From: an uncultured Prolixibacteraceae bacterium
GTDB lineage: Bacteria; Bacteroidota; Bacteroidia; Bacteroidales; Prolixibacteraceae
Length of the DNA stretch: 40,954 nt
Assembly: GCA_913063265.1 (NCBI GenBank)
Contig: CAJXZG010000043.1
Span: 1-40,954 of the forward strand
Direction: 5' to 3'
Each line of letters starts with the position of its first letter. Within the stretch, counting starts at the first letter, position 1. The notes under the pieces are model-generated. The model did no database searches. It was given only the letters and a program-made list of their open reading frames with translations, and had not been told where the DNA came from. The position numbers were made by a program, and so were the translations under genes. Of this stretch, positions 18,405 to 26,184 are shown in pieces.

Positions 18405-18431
18405 ATATTGAGTAACAAATGTACTCAATAT
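18405..18431 (-). promoter_or_regulatory. Probable promoter -7 box inside a 10-bp palindromic operator
   Basis: ATATTGAGTA (18405-18414) and TACTCAATAT (18422-18431) are perfect inverted copies separated by 7 bases. On the minus strand the spacer and flank read TACATTTG (18423-18416), an exact match to the Bacteroidota -7 consensus TAnnTTTG. A clear -33 TTTG is not seen at the right distance. A dimeric regulator bound here would block RNA polymerase; the HTH gene immediately downstream is the obvious candidate. Confidence 0.5.
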
Positions 18432-18477
18432 ATGTATTCGAGTCCACTAATTTTTAAACTTTTGATAACATTATTGT

Positions 18478-18500
18478 TAAAAAAGCCTCATAAAAAGAGG
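18478..18500 (-). terminator. Weak rho-independent terminator after the outer-membrane protein gene
   Basis: Read on the minus strand, CCTC-TTTTTAT-GAGG is followed by CTTTTTT. The stem is only 4 bp, but the position (about 85 bases after the stop of the beta-barrel gene) and the T-run suit a terminator separating it from the polysaccharide operon. Confidence 0.35.
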
Positions 18501-18583
18501 GATTGGAATTTTTAGTCAAAGAAATATTCCAAGGATTTTGTAAAATATTATTTGGAACTAATTATTTAAGATTGAACAATTCT

Positions 18584-19396
18584 TTATCTTGAAAATGGCA
18601 GGAAACTTGTTCCCATAGATTTACCTGATTTGCTTCTTGAAGAGTTTCTTTTTCCATTGCCTCCCAAATTAAAGAATATACCAACTTTAATTTCAGTAAA
18701 TAATCCCAGAACTTCTTGTTTTGTTCCGTCATCGCTGAAGTTATGGACTACATCCAGAAATCCGTAGTTGACAAATTTTAAATCGAATGATGTTTTTAAA
18801 TAAAACTTAGGAGACAAGTAGGAGTTAAATCCTGTTCCGATATAAAAACCCGGTGTAGATAATGTCCATGAATCTTTTCCTTTTTTAAAAATCACTTCAT
18901 CATCTGGTGCATCTTTATATTTGAATACTGAATTATATTTAATATAACCGGCTCCCAATAATATGTAAGGAATAAATGCAGATTCAGAATCGACAGGTTT
19001 AAAATAATACCTGGAAAGAAAATTGAAACCTGAAAGTTTATTTTCATATTCTACAGGTTCTTCCAGATTCTCAGGAACAACCGGATGTTTTCCTTCAGCA
19101 GATAATTGTGGGGAATCCGTGTCTCCCCGTAAGGTGCTGTAGCTAAATTCTCCTGCGATTTCCCATCTTGAGGACAAATATTTAGATATTTCAAAGCCTC
19201 CGGCAAAACCAAAATTGTTGTCGAATTCGTTGATAAAACCAGCCGTACCTTTAGGACTTTCACCTAAAAGTTTTGCTCCCCCAAATTTGAGTCCAATATT
19301 AATACCACCTATTTTTGATTTCTGGGCATGTAAAATGCCAGAATTAAAAATTATGGTTAGGGCCACAATAGTGCAACCTAACAATTTTTTGTACAT
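18584..19396 (-). CDS. Outer-membrane beta-barrel protein
   Basis: A 270-residue protein with a signal peptide (MYKKLLGCTIVALTIIFNSGILHAQ, cleavage near residue 25) and alternating hydrophobic/polar strands with many aromatic residues, such as IGGINIGLKFGGAKLLG, WEIAGEFSYSTLRGD, FLSRYYFKPV, FIPYILLGAGYIKYNSVFKY, FYIGTGFNSYLSPKFYLKTSFDLKFV and FTEIKVGIFFNLGG. This fits the 8-strand outer_membrane_beta-barrel (PorT/OmpW-like) group. The C-terminal tail (SSRSKSGKSMG) is basic and unusual after the last strand. It is separated from the capsule cluster by a 285-bp gap and divergent from the acyl-CoA synthetase gene. No specific ligand or function can be given. Confidence 0.72.
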   Translation of the reverse strand: MYKKLLGCTIVALTIIFNSGILHAQKSKIGGINIGLKFGGAKLLGESPKGTAGFINEFDNNFGFAGGFEISKYLSSRWEIAGEFSYSTLRGDTDSPQLSAEGKHPVVPENLEEPVEYENKLSGFNFLSRYYFKPVDSESAFIPYILLGAGYIKYNSVFKYKDAPDDEVIFKKGKDSWTLSTPGFYIGTGFNSYLSPKFYLKTSFDLKFVNYGFLDVVHNFSDDGTKQEVLGLFTEIKVGIFFNLGGNGKRNSSRSKSGKSMGTSFLPFSR

Positions 19397-19796
19397 GATT
19401 AAGCGTCCATTTTTAAAAGCGTATTACAAAGGAAATTAGAAATTATTAGAAAAACAAGGCCTTTCTAATCTTATTCAATAACTTTTATCAACGTCAATGA
19501 CTTTGTACATTGAAAAATAAATATATGCTGTTGATAACGTTGTTAGGTTCAGTTAATCAGACAATTTCGGTCTGTTTTGCTTATGATTTAATGAAGGTAA
19601 AACAGCTTAGTATTTGCTAAAGGTCGTACCTTTAAGAAGAGACGACAAATATTCGTAATACGGATTTTTTTAAATAGTAAAGTGACTTTTGCCTTAACAC
19701 CAATGCAAGTAAAATATCAATTGTTTTCGGGAGCGTTAATATAATTAATCTGCTTAATTTTATGTAAGTTTGATAAAGAATCAATTAGCGAATCAA
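19397..19796. promoter_or_regulatory. Divergent intergenic region with a -7 box for the acyl-CoA synthetase operon
   Basis: 400 bp lie between the start of the beta-barrel gene (minus) and the ATG of the acyl-CoA synthetase (plus). TAAGTTTG at 19765-19772 matches TAnnTTTG exactly and sits 24 bases before the ATG at 19797. An inverted repeat ATTAGAAA/TTTCTAAT lies at 19445-19452 and 19462-19469, upstream of the beta-barrel gene. No ORF of interest and no other clear signal. Confidence 0.45.
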
Positions 19797-21701
19797 ATGA
19801 AAACTTTAATCGAACTTTTTGAAACTGCCGTATTAAATTATCCGGATAATATTTACTTATGGGAAAAAAGTAAAGGGAAATACAAAGGAACTACTTATAA
19901 AGATACCCGGAAGCAGGTTTTAAATCTTGCTGCAGGATTGGTTGATACTGGATTTAAAAAAGGAGAACGAGCAGCATTGGTTGCAGATGGGAGAAACGAC
20001 TGGATAATTAGTGAATTAGGAATTTTATATGCAGGTGGAATTAACGTTCCTCTTTCAATCAGGTTGGAAACGAACGAATTAATGTTCCGTCTGAAACATA
20101 GCGGTACAAAAATAATTTTTGTCTCAAAACTTCACGCTTCTAAAATTGAGGAGATTAGGGGACAATTACCAGAAGTTGAGAAAGTTGTTTTTATTGATGG
20201 AAAAGAAAAGCCGGGCGAAAAAGACATTATTTACAAAGATCTATTGATAAAAGGTGAAAAGTTAAGAAAGACGGATAAAGAAAAATATGATAAAATATGG
20301 AAGGAAATTCAACCCAATGATATTGCAAATATTTCTTATACATCGGGAACAACAGCAGATCCTAAAGGAATAATGCTTTCACAACTAAATTATGCAACCA
20401 ATGTTGTCCAGTCCAATGGCTTACTGGAGTTGCAATCTCATTGGAAAACCCTTGCCATACTTCCATGGGATCATGCTTTTGCTCACACCACATGTTTGTA
20501 TGTATTTATGTATAAAGGAGCAAGTATTGCTTCTGTTGAAATTGGTAAAACTCCACTGGAAACTCTTAAAAATATTCCAAAGAATATTAAGGAAATTCAA
20601 CCTCATGTGATGATGAGTGTACCTGCGTATTCAAAAGCTTTTAGAAAAAATATCGAAAATGGAATCCGTGAAAAAGGGGAAATCCTTTACAAGGTTTTTT
20701 TGTTCGCTTTAAAAGTTGCGTATAAATATAATGGTATTGGCAGTGACAGGGGAAAAGGATTTCGATTTCTCTTAAAACCATTACTAGCTTTATTTGATGC
20801 CATTTTATTTAAGAAAATTCAGGCAGGTTTTGGAGGAAATTTGTTGTTCTTTATTGGGGGGGGCGCGATACTTGATATCGAAATGCAAAAATTCTTTTAT
20901 GCAATAGGATTACCCATTTGTCAGGGATACGGACTTACGGAAGCTTCACCGGTAATTTCTTCAAATGTTCCTCATTGTGTAAAATTCGGTTCTTCAGGGA
21001 AACCGGTAAAAAATATGGAAATTAAAATTGTTGATGGAGATAACAATATTTTACCTCAGGATGAAAAGGGTGAAATCTGTATAAAAGGAGATAATGCAAT
21101 GCTTGGTTACTGGAAAAATCCTACTGCCACTGAAGAAACATTAAAAGATGGCTGGCTGCATACCGGTGATATGGGTTACATAGATGAGGAAGGATTCCTG
21201 TATGTTCTGGGCAGATTTAAAAGTTTGTTGATAGGAAATGATGGAGAAAAGTACAGTCCGGAAGGAATTGAAGATGCAATATTGATCCATTCTCCATATA
21301 TTCAGCAGGTTATGCTGCACAATAATCAGAATCCTTATACAGTGGGATTGGTAGTTCCGGATATGGAGGCAATTAATCGTGAACTTAAAAACCAAGGAAT
21401 AGAAAAGGGGAGTGAAAAAGGAATCAGCGAAGCCCTGAAATTAATTCAGGAAAGTATCAATCAGTTTAAAAAAGGTGGAAAACATGAAGGAATGTTTCCT
21501 GAAAGATGGTTGCCGGCTGCAGTAGCGGTTTTGCCTGAACCTTTTTCTTCAGACAACAAGATGTTAAATGCTTTGATGAAGCTTGTAAGAGGAAAGGTGA
21601 ATGAACACTATGAAAAAGAAATGGAGTTTTTATATACACCAAAAGCAAAAAATATAGAAAATGAGATGAATTTAAATTCCATAAAAAAATGGAATTTTTA
21701 A
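19797..21701 (+). CDS. AMP-dependent long-chain acyl-CoA synthetase
   Basis: A 634-residue ANL-superfamily enzyme that activates a fatty acid with ATP and CoA. Motifs: ISYTSGTTADPKGIMLS (P-loop, about residues 183-199), AILPWDHAFAHT, FFIGGGAILD, GYGLTEASPVIS (about 382-393), and LHTGDMGYIDEEGFLYVLGRFKSLLI (about 463-488) with the GR hinge. This is the FadD15-like AMP-forming class. The frame can also start at TTG 19770, but that codon lies within the likely -7 box (19765-19772), so ATG 19797 is preferred. The kinase gene follows after 24 bp, suggesting one operon, though the metabolic link is unclear. An eight-G run at 20856-20863 lies in the conserved GGG codons. Confidence 0.9.
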   Translation: MKTLIELFETAVLNYPDNIYLWEKSKGKYKGTTYKDTRKQVLNLAAGLVDTGFKKGERAALVADGRNDWIISELGILYAGGINVPLSIRLETNELMFRLKHSGTKIIFVSKLHASKIEEIRGQLPEVEKVVFIDGKEKPGEKDIIYKDLLIKGEKLRKTDKEKYDKIWKEIQPNDIANISYTSGTTADPKGIMLSQLNYATNVVQSNGLLELQSHWKTLAILPWDHAFAHTTCLYVFMYKGASIASVEIGKTPLETLKNIPKNIKEIQPHVMMSVPAYSKAFRKNIENGIREKGEILYKVFLFALKVAYKYNGIGSDRGKGFRFLLKPLLALFDAILFKKIQAGFGGNLLFFIGGGAILDIEMQKFFYAIGLPICQGYGLTEASPVISSNVPHCVKFGSSGKPVKNMEIKIVDGDNNILPQDEKGEICIKGDNAMLGYWKNPTATEETLKDGWLHTGDMGYIDEEGFLYVLGRFKSLLIGNDGEKYSPEGIEDAILIHSPYIQQVMLHNNQNPYTVGLVVPDMEAINRELKNQGIEKGSEKGISEALKLIQESINQFKKGGKHEGMFPERWLPAAVAVLPEPFSSDNKMLNALMKLVRGKVNEHYEKEMEFLYTPKAKNIENEMNLNSIKKWNF

Positions 21702-21725
21702 CTTTGAACCCCTAAATCTCGATTT

Positions 21726-22727
21726 ATGATAATTGAAACTTATTCTTATCCCCGCGCTGCGGTTATTGGAAATCCGTCGGATGGTTACTTTGGAAAAACC
21801 ATAGCCTTTGTCTTTTCAAATTTTCAGGCAAAAGTACAATTGTATCAAACTCCTCAGTTAGAGATTAAACCTCAACGGCTAGATATTACTACCTATGACA
21901 ACATGCAAAGTTTGGTAGAGGACATCAATTTTGCAGGTTACTATGGGGGAATGCGTTTGATAAAAGGGATAATAAAAGTGTTTTATGAATACTGTAAAGA
22001 AAACAACATTCAACTCGCAAGTAAAAATTTCACAATTCAGTATCAATCCAATATCCCATTACGTCTGGGTTTAGCAGGTTCAAGTGCTATTTTATCAGCA
22101 TGTCTTAAAGCTCTTTGTCTTTTTTACGAAGTTTACATTTCACCGGCCATTTTTGCCAATTTAGTCTTATCAGTCGAAAATAAGGAACTGGGTATTTCTG
22201 CCGGCCTGCAGGACCGGGTGGCACAGGCTTTTGAAAAACCTGTTTTTATGAATTTCGAAAAGAAAATTATGGAAAAACAGGGTTATGGGGATTACAGCCC
22301 GTTGAACATAGAACAGTTTCCTTCCATGTATATTGCGTTTAGAAAAAATCTTTCCGAAGGAACTGAAATTCTCCATAATAACCTGAAGGCACGATTTGAA
22401 ATAGGTGAAGAAAAGGTTTTAAAAGCAATGGAGAGATGGGGCCAGATTACAGTGGATTTTAAGAAAGCACTTTTAAATAATGACAGATTAAAAATTCATG
22501 ACCTTATTAACGAAAATTTTGATTTAAGGAGATCGCTGGTACCGATTTCAAAAGGCAATATCCAAATGGTGGAGTTGGCACGATCGGTTGGCGCAAGTGC
22601 AAAATTTACCGGCTCCGGTGGTGCAATTATTGGAACTTATGATAATGAGATAACATACAATAAACTCAAAGATTTAATGAATAATCACGGAATAGAAGTG
22701 ATAAAACCAAACATTGTAAACAATTAA
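21726..22727 (+). CDS. GHMP kinase resembling plant glucuronokinase
   Basis: A 333-residue GHMP kinase. The N-terminal YPRAAVIGNPSDGYFGKTIA (residues 8-27) is very like the GNPSDGYFGKTI start of plant glucuronokinase. Motif 2 is IPLRLGLAGSSAILSA (about 110-125), the ELGISAGLQDRVAQ segment follows at about 153-166, and motif 3 is AKFTGSGGAIIG near 297-308. Known family members phosphorylate the anomeric OH of glucuronate, galacturonate or similar sugars. The GalU gene begins 3 bp downstream, so the pair could make UDP-glucuronate from free glucuronate (kinase then uridylyltransferase). Substrate is inferred from motif similarity only; another sugar acid or heptose is possible. Confidence 0.78.
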   Translation: MIIETYSYPRAAVIGNPSDGYFGKTIAFVFSNFQAKVQLYQTPQLEIKPQRLDITTYDNMQSLVEDINFAGYYGGMRLIKGIIKVFYEYCKENNIQLASKNFTIQYQSNIPLRLGLAGSSAILSACLKALCLFYEVYISPAIFANLVLSVENKELGISAGLQDRVAQAFEKPVFMNFEKKIMEKQGYGDYSPLNIEQFPSMYIAFRKNLSEGTEILHNNLKARFEIGEEKVLKAMERWGQITVDFKKALLNNDRLKIHDLINENFDLRRSLVPISKGNIQMVELARSVGASAKFTGSGGAIIGTYDNEITYNKLKDLMNNHGIEVIKPNIVNN

Positions 22728-22730
22728 TAA

Positions 22731-23600
22731 ATGGTAAAAAAAGCAGTAATACCGGCGGCAGGTTACGGTACAAGATTTCTTCCGGCAACCAAGTCGTCTC
22801 CAAAGGAAATGATTCCTATTATAGATACACCGGTTATTCAATATGTAGTGGAAGAAGCAGTTGCAAGCGGGATAACCGATATTTTAATGATTATTGGAAA
22901 AGGGAAAAGGGCAATTGAAGAGCATTTTGACAGAAGTCCGATTCTCGAAGAATCATTATTGAAAAAACAAAATTTAATGATGCTTGATAAAATCCGTTCT
23001 ATTTCCAATATGGCCAATATTCATTTTATTTGGCAAAAGGAAATGAATGGATTGGGTGATGCAATTCTTCATGCAAAATACCATGTCGGAAATGAGCCAT
23101 TTGTAATTTTATTAGGCGATACTTTGGTGCAAAGTGAAGAAGGACCTATTACAAAACAATTAATCGATGTTTATAACGAAAATAAAGGTTCAGTTATAGC
23201 ATTAGAAGAAGTAAAGCCAGAGTTGGTAAGTAGATATGGAATTGTTGATGGAGAAAAGGTTTCTGATAAAGTTGTAAAAGCAAATAACTGGATTGAAAAA
23301 CCATCGCTTGAAGAAGCTCCTTCAAATTTAGCGGTTGCATCAAGGTATTTGTTTACTCCAGAAATTTTTGAATACCTTGAAAAAACTCCTCCGGGTAAAA
23401 ATGATGAGATTCAACTCACTGATGCCATGCGTGAAATGGTAAAATCGCATCCGATGTTTGGTATGAAGTTTAACGGAAAACGTTACGATATCGGGAATAA
23501 AATGGGATTTATAAAAACCAATATCGAATTTGCTTTAAAAGACGAAGAAATAGGAGAGTCCTTAAAAGTTTGGTTGAAAGAATTTGTCGGGGAAATTTAA
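22731..23600 (+). CDS. galU: UTP-glucose-1-phosphate uridylyltransferase
   Basis: A 289-residue canonical GalU. The N-terminal VKKAVIPAAGYGTRFLPATKSSPKEMIPIID (residues 2-32) holds the UTP-binding loop GxGTRxLPATK..PKEM and the catalytic lysine region. LLGDTLV (about 123-129) carries the metal-binding aspartate; IEKPSLEEAPSNLAV and KRYDIGNKMGFIKTNIEFAL (about 250-270) are also standard. It makes UDP-glucose, the donor and precursor for many glycans. The stop lies 98 bp before the tmRNA gene. It is preceded by the glucuronokinase-like gene at 3-bp spacing. A divergent paralogue lies at 2561-3424. Confidence 0.95.
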   Translation: MVKKAVIPAAGYGTRFLPATKSSPKEMIPIIDTPVIQYVVEEAVASGITDILMIIGKGKRAIEEHFDRSPILEESLLKKQNLMMLDKIRSISNMANIHFIWQKEMNGLGDAILHAKYHVGNEPFVILLGDTLVQSEEGPITKQLIDVYNENKGSVIALEEVKPELVSRYGIVDGEKVSDKVVKANNWIEKPSLEEAPSNLAVASRYLFTPEIFEYLEKTPPGKNDEIQLTDAMREMVKSHPMFGMKFNGKRYDIGNKMGFIKTNIEFALKDEEIGESLKVWLKEFVGEI

Positions 23601-23638
23601 TTGGATGAATTTATTACTACAAACTTAATTTATTCTGT

Positions 23639-23671
23639 TTTGTTTTAGATAAGGGTATTTTTATACTTTTG
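23639..23671 (+). promoter_or_regulatory. Promoter of the tmRNA gene
   Basis: TTTG at 23639-23642 and TACTTTTG at 23664-23671 match the Bacteroidota -33 (TTTG) and -7 (TAnnTTTG) elements with 21 bases between them. The mature tmRNA 5' end is predicted 27 bases further on, leaving a short processed leader. Confidence 0.55.
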
Positions 23672-23698
23672 CACACTTGTATTTTGCAGGTTTCTATC

Positions 23699-24095
23699 GG
23701 GGCTGATTGGTTTTGACAGCGGGTAGAAGAGGTAAGTAAGCATGTCGGGTTTTGGTTGTTGACCCGTAATAAATAATAATCAAAATTTTAATTGGCGAAA
23801 ATAATTACGCTCTTGCTGCGTAACCGAATTACAGTAGGTTAATGCTTAATCCCGATACAATGTGTCGGGACAGGACATCGCCCGGATGCTAATGCTTTGA
23901 AGCGGTCCGATTCGGCGGTGCAAGTAAATCGAAGCTAGCGGAATTGGTGCTCCGACGATTCTGCGAAAATAAAGGAGCTAAGGTAGGATTTGGTGGCTTT
24001 GATCCGGCTCCTATTCGAAAATCAAGTCAAAGATAAGCATGTAGAAAGCTTATTGCTTCCTCGTTTGGACGCGGGTTCGACTCCCGCCAGCTCCA
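23699..24095 (+). ncRNA. ssrA: Transfer-messenger RNA (tmRNA)
   Basis: The 5' end GGGGCTGATTGGTTTTGACAG and the 3' end with T-arm GCGGG-TTCGACT-CCCGC (24071-24087) and CAGCTCC A are the two halves of the tRNA-like domain; GGGGCTG pairs with CAGCTCC with one G-U. Between them, codons at 23794-23820 read GENNYALAA followed by TAA (23821-23823): the proteolysis tag added to peptides on stalled ribosomes, with a charged alanine first. CCA is not encoded. Length about 397 nt is normal. The 3' end serves as an integration site: an integrase gene lies 240 bp downstream. Confidence 0.95.
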
Positions 24096-24100
24096 CTTTT
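24071..24100 (+). other. Probable left attachment site (attL) at the 3' end of ssrA
   Basis: Integration into the 3' end of tmRNA, with the integrase gene next to it, is a common pattern for islands and prophages. The tRNA-like end is intact, as expected if the element restores it on insertion. No second copy of this sequence is visible in the window, so the right end of the element is outside. The exact core cannot be set from one copy. Confidence 0.5.
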
Positions 24101-24157
24101 TTACTTAGCAAACCAAAGCAAAAAACCGTAACTACCACATTATCAGCAAAATTTGAT

Positions 24158-24247
24158 TTTCCACCTAAGCAAAAAAATGCAAAAAAAAGCATAAGTAAAG
24201 GTGGAAATTCGGGAGTTCATCGAAATAAAAAAAAGACTCCCGAATTT
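24158..24247. repeat. Two joined inverted repeats between ssrA and the integrase gene
   Basis: TTTCCACCT (24158-24166) is the reverse complement of AGGTGGAAA (24199-24207), and AAATTCGGGAGT (24205-24216) is the reverse complement of ACTCCCGAATTT (24236-24247). The central arm is shared by three bases, so its left half pairs upstream and its right half downstream. This could be integrase arm-binding DNA or a control structure. The large loops (32 and 19 bases) and lack of a following T-run argue against a simple terminator. Confidence 0.55.
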
Positions 24248-24303
24248 GAGTCTAATGCGTTGATATGCATTGTTTTGCATTTCGTGTTTTTTTCCATTTG
24301 CAG

Positions 24304-24311
24304 TAGTTTTG
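24304..24311 (+). promoter_or_regulatory. -7 box of the integrase gene
   Basis: TAGTTTTG matches TAnnTTTG exactly, 24 bases before the ATG at 24336. A TTTG at 24274-24277 is 26 bases upstream, longer than the usual spacing, so the -33 element is uncertain. A short ATGCA/TGCAT inverted repeat lies at about 24265-24280. Confidence 0.42.
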
Positions 24312-24335
24312 AAATGTTAAATTAAAACCAAAAAA

Positions 24336-25592
24336 ATGGAAAAACACAAAACATTTAATGTTCTCTTTGTGACAAGGGCAAAAAAGAACAAAAAACAATC
24401 GGACGAAAAACTGTATGCCCGAATTACTGTGGAAGGTGAAAGAATTGAAACAAGCCTGGGAAGAAACGTTTCGGAAGGCCTGTTTGATGCAAAAGCTCAA
24501 AGATGTATCGGAAATTCAAAAGAAGCTAAACAAATCAACGATTTCCTGGCCATTATTAACTCAAGGCTGAATGAGATCAGAAAGGAAATTATCCTGGAAG
24601 GAAAAGAAGTTAGTGCTGAACGAATAAAAGCGCGCTTTAAGGGAAATCCTGATCCCGACCAGGTTAAAACTCCGGGAATTGTTGAACTTTATGACGAACA
24701 CAATCACAAATTTAAGGAGTTGACAGGTACACCAAAACATGCTCCAGCAACTTACCAACGACATCTTATTTCCAGAAAACATGTTCGTGATTTTATAAAA
24801 TCTGCATACAATAAATCGGATTTGGAACTTGAATTGATAAATTTCAAGTTTTTGAAAAACTACGAACATTACCTGAAAACCCATCGGGGATGCAATCATA
24901 ATTCAACCATGAAATACATTAAAAACCTGGGGAAGGTAATTCGATTGGCGGTTGCCGAGGGTTATATCAAAATCAATCCCTTTGATAAATTCAAACTTAC
25001 TTATGAAACTGTGAATAGGGTGGTACTCACATCTGATGAAGTTAAAAGAATTAAAAAGCTTAAGATTAAAGAGGCCAGACTTGATCGTGTTCGTGATATG
25101 TTCCTTTTTTGTACTTATACAGGAATTGCTTTTGTTGATGTGCAAAAACTAAAAATGAATCATATTTACAAAGACATTGAGGGCACCAAATGGATTAAAA
25201 ACAACAGGATGAAAACCAGTACCGAATTTTTGGTTCCTGTTTTAAAAGTTCCCCATAAAATTATTAAAAAGTATAAAAACCATCCGCTGCGAAAAACTGC
25301 CGGACTTGTAATACCTAAAATCAGCAACCAAAAATATAATGCTTATTTAAAAGAAATTGCAACCCTGGCAGGAATAGAAAAAGAACTTACTTCGCATATT
25401 GCCAGGCATACTTTTGCTACCACTATAACCCTGGAAAATGGAGTTCCACTTGAGGCCGTTTCTAAAATGTTGGGCCATACCAGTTTAAAAACCACTCAGA
25501 TTTATGCTAAAATTCAGGAAAAAACCATAAAGAATGGAATGAAAAACCTGATAAACCAAAAACTAAAAAAGAAAAAGCCAGAAGCTGCTTAA
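24336..25592 (+). CDS. Tyrosine recombinase / site-specific integrase (Bacteroidetes type)
   Basis: A 418-residue integrase. Residues 1-100 are the Arm_DNA-bind_5-like domain (FNVLFVTRAKKNKK...LYARITVEGERIETSLGR), 115-215 the SAM-like core-binding domain, and 230-400 the catalytic domain. Catalytic residues visible: H354-x-x-R357 (HIARH), H381 (LGH) and nucleophile Y390 (TTQIY). The usual first catalytic arginine in the TGLR position is absent: the sequence is YTGIAFVDVQKL (261-272). The same position is also not Arg in CTnDOT IntDOT-like enzymes. It should integrate and excise the island at ssrA. The tail is lysine-rich. A strong hairpin terminator follows 12 bp after the stop. Confidence 0.92.
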   Translation: MEKHKTFNVLFVTRAKKNKKQSDEKLYARITVEGERIETSLGRNVSEGLFDAKAQRCIGNSKEAKQINDFLAIINSRLNEIRKEIILEGKEVSAERIKARFKGNPDPDQVKTPGIVELYDEHNHKFKELTGTPKHAPATYQRHLISRKHVRDFIKSAYNKSDLELELINFKFLKNYEHYLKTHRGCNHNSTMKYIKNLGKVIRLAVAEGYIKINPFDKFKLTYETVNRVVLTSDEVKRIKKLKIKEARLDRVRDMFLFCTYTGIAFVDVQKLKMNHIYKDIEGTKWIKNNRMKTSTEFLVPVLKVPHKIIKKYKNHPLRKTAGLVIPKISNQKYNAYLKEIATLAGIEKELTSHIARHTFATTITLENGVPLEAVSKMLGHTSLKTTQIYAKIQEKTIKNGMKNLINQKLKKKKPEAA

Positions 25593-25604
25593 TTATTAAA
25601 TTTA

Positions 25605-25634
25605 AAAAACCAGGACTTAAAAATCCTGGTTTTT
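25605..25634. terminator. Bidirectional rho-independent terminator
   Basis: AAAAACCAGGA (25605-25615) and TCCTGGTTTTT (25624-25634) form an 11-bp stem with an 8-base loop, giving a U-run on either strand. It lies between the stops of the convergent integrase gene and the two-helix membrane protein gene. Confidence 0.85.
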
Positions 25635-25654
25635 CTTTTGATATTTACTGACAC

Positions 25655-26140
25655 TTAAATCTTACTATTATCAGCAACGGTGCGACTAAAATTCTTGTAT
25701 CGCTCCCTGGTAATATCCAACATTCTTACAATTCGTATTTTAAAATCTGATGCTATTACTCCAATATTTATTATTATCTGATTTTTTCCTCTGATTATTT
25801 TTAGCAAAATACTGAGGAGCAGAAGCATACCCACAAATGGAAAAACAATAATTTTAATTAGAAATCGATTTGTTTCATCCAATTGAAAATTAAAATTCAG
25901 AAGTTCTGAAATCAATGTTATAGATTTATCTAAAAAGAAAAAATAAGCAATGGCTAATAATATAGAAAACAACAAAAAGGCAGTTGAAAAAATGTAGTTG
26001 ATAAACGAATAAAACTTTTTTAAGCCAATCATTGGCCTAACAGTGGCTTCAAATTCACCAATCTGTGACATGTTTTCTTCTAAATCTTTAATTTGTGTTT
26101 TGTATTCGTTTTCAATTTCCTGTTTTAAAGCTTTGTCCAT
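25655..26140 (-). CDS. Two-helix membrane protein, unknown function
   Basis: I do not recognise this 161-residue protein. It begins with a charged helical stretch (residues 1-35, KQEIENEYKTQIKDLEENMSQ). Hydrophobic segments lie at about 46-70 and 92-113. The C-terminal 45 residues are basic (RIVRMLDITRERYKNFSR), likely cytoplasmic. It is the last gene of a co-directional group with nuclease-like proteins (44 bp after the nuclease/membrane fusion gene), so it may be the partner of that protein. Convergent with the integrase gene and separated by the terminator. Confidence 0.55.
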   Translation of the reverse strand: MDKALKQEIENEYKTQIKDLEENMSQIGEFEATVRPMIGLKKFYSFINYIFSTAFLLFSILLAIAYFFFLDKSITLISELLNFNFQLDETNRFLIKIIVFPFVGMLLLLSILLKIIRGKNQIIINIGVIASDFKIRIVRMLDITRERYKNFSRTVADNSKI

Positions 26141-26184
26141 AGTTTTTGATTTTGGAAATAAATTTAATATGGTTTGTTGATATG

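Noticed and set aside
19770..19796. TTG 19770 as start of the acyl-CoA synthetase
   Set aside because: It lies inside the TAAGTTTG -7 box; the ATG at 19797 gives a normal N-terminus.
20856..20863. Eight-G run in the acyl-CoA synthetase gene as a phase-variation tract
   Set aside because: It encodes conserved glycines (GGG in FFIGGGAILD) in the intact frame; an eight-base tract is weak evidence and the enzyme is not a surface product.
23990..24325. 111-residue plus-strand ORF
   Set aside because: It begins within the tmRNA and crosses its 3' end; its sequence is translated RNA structure and low-complexity DNA.
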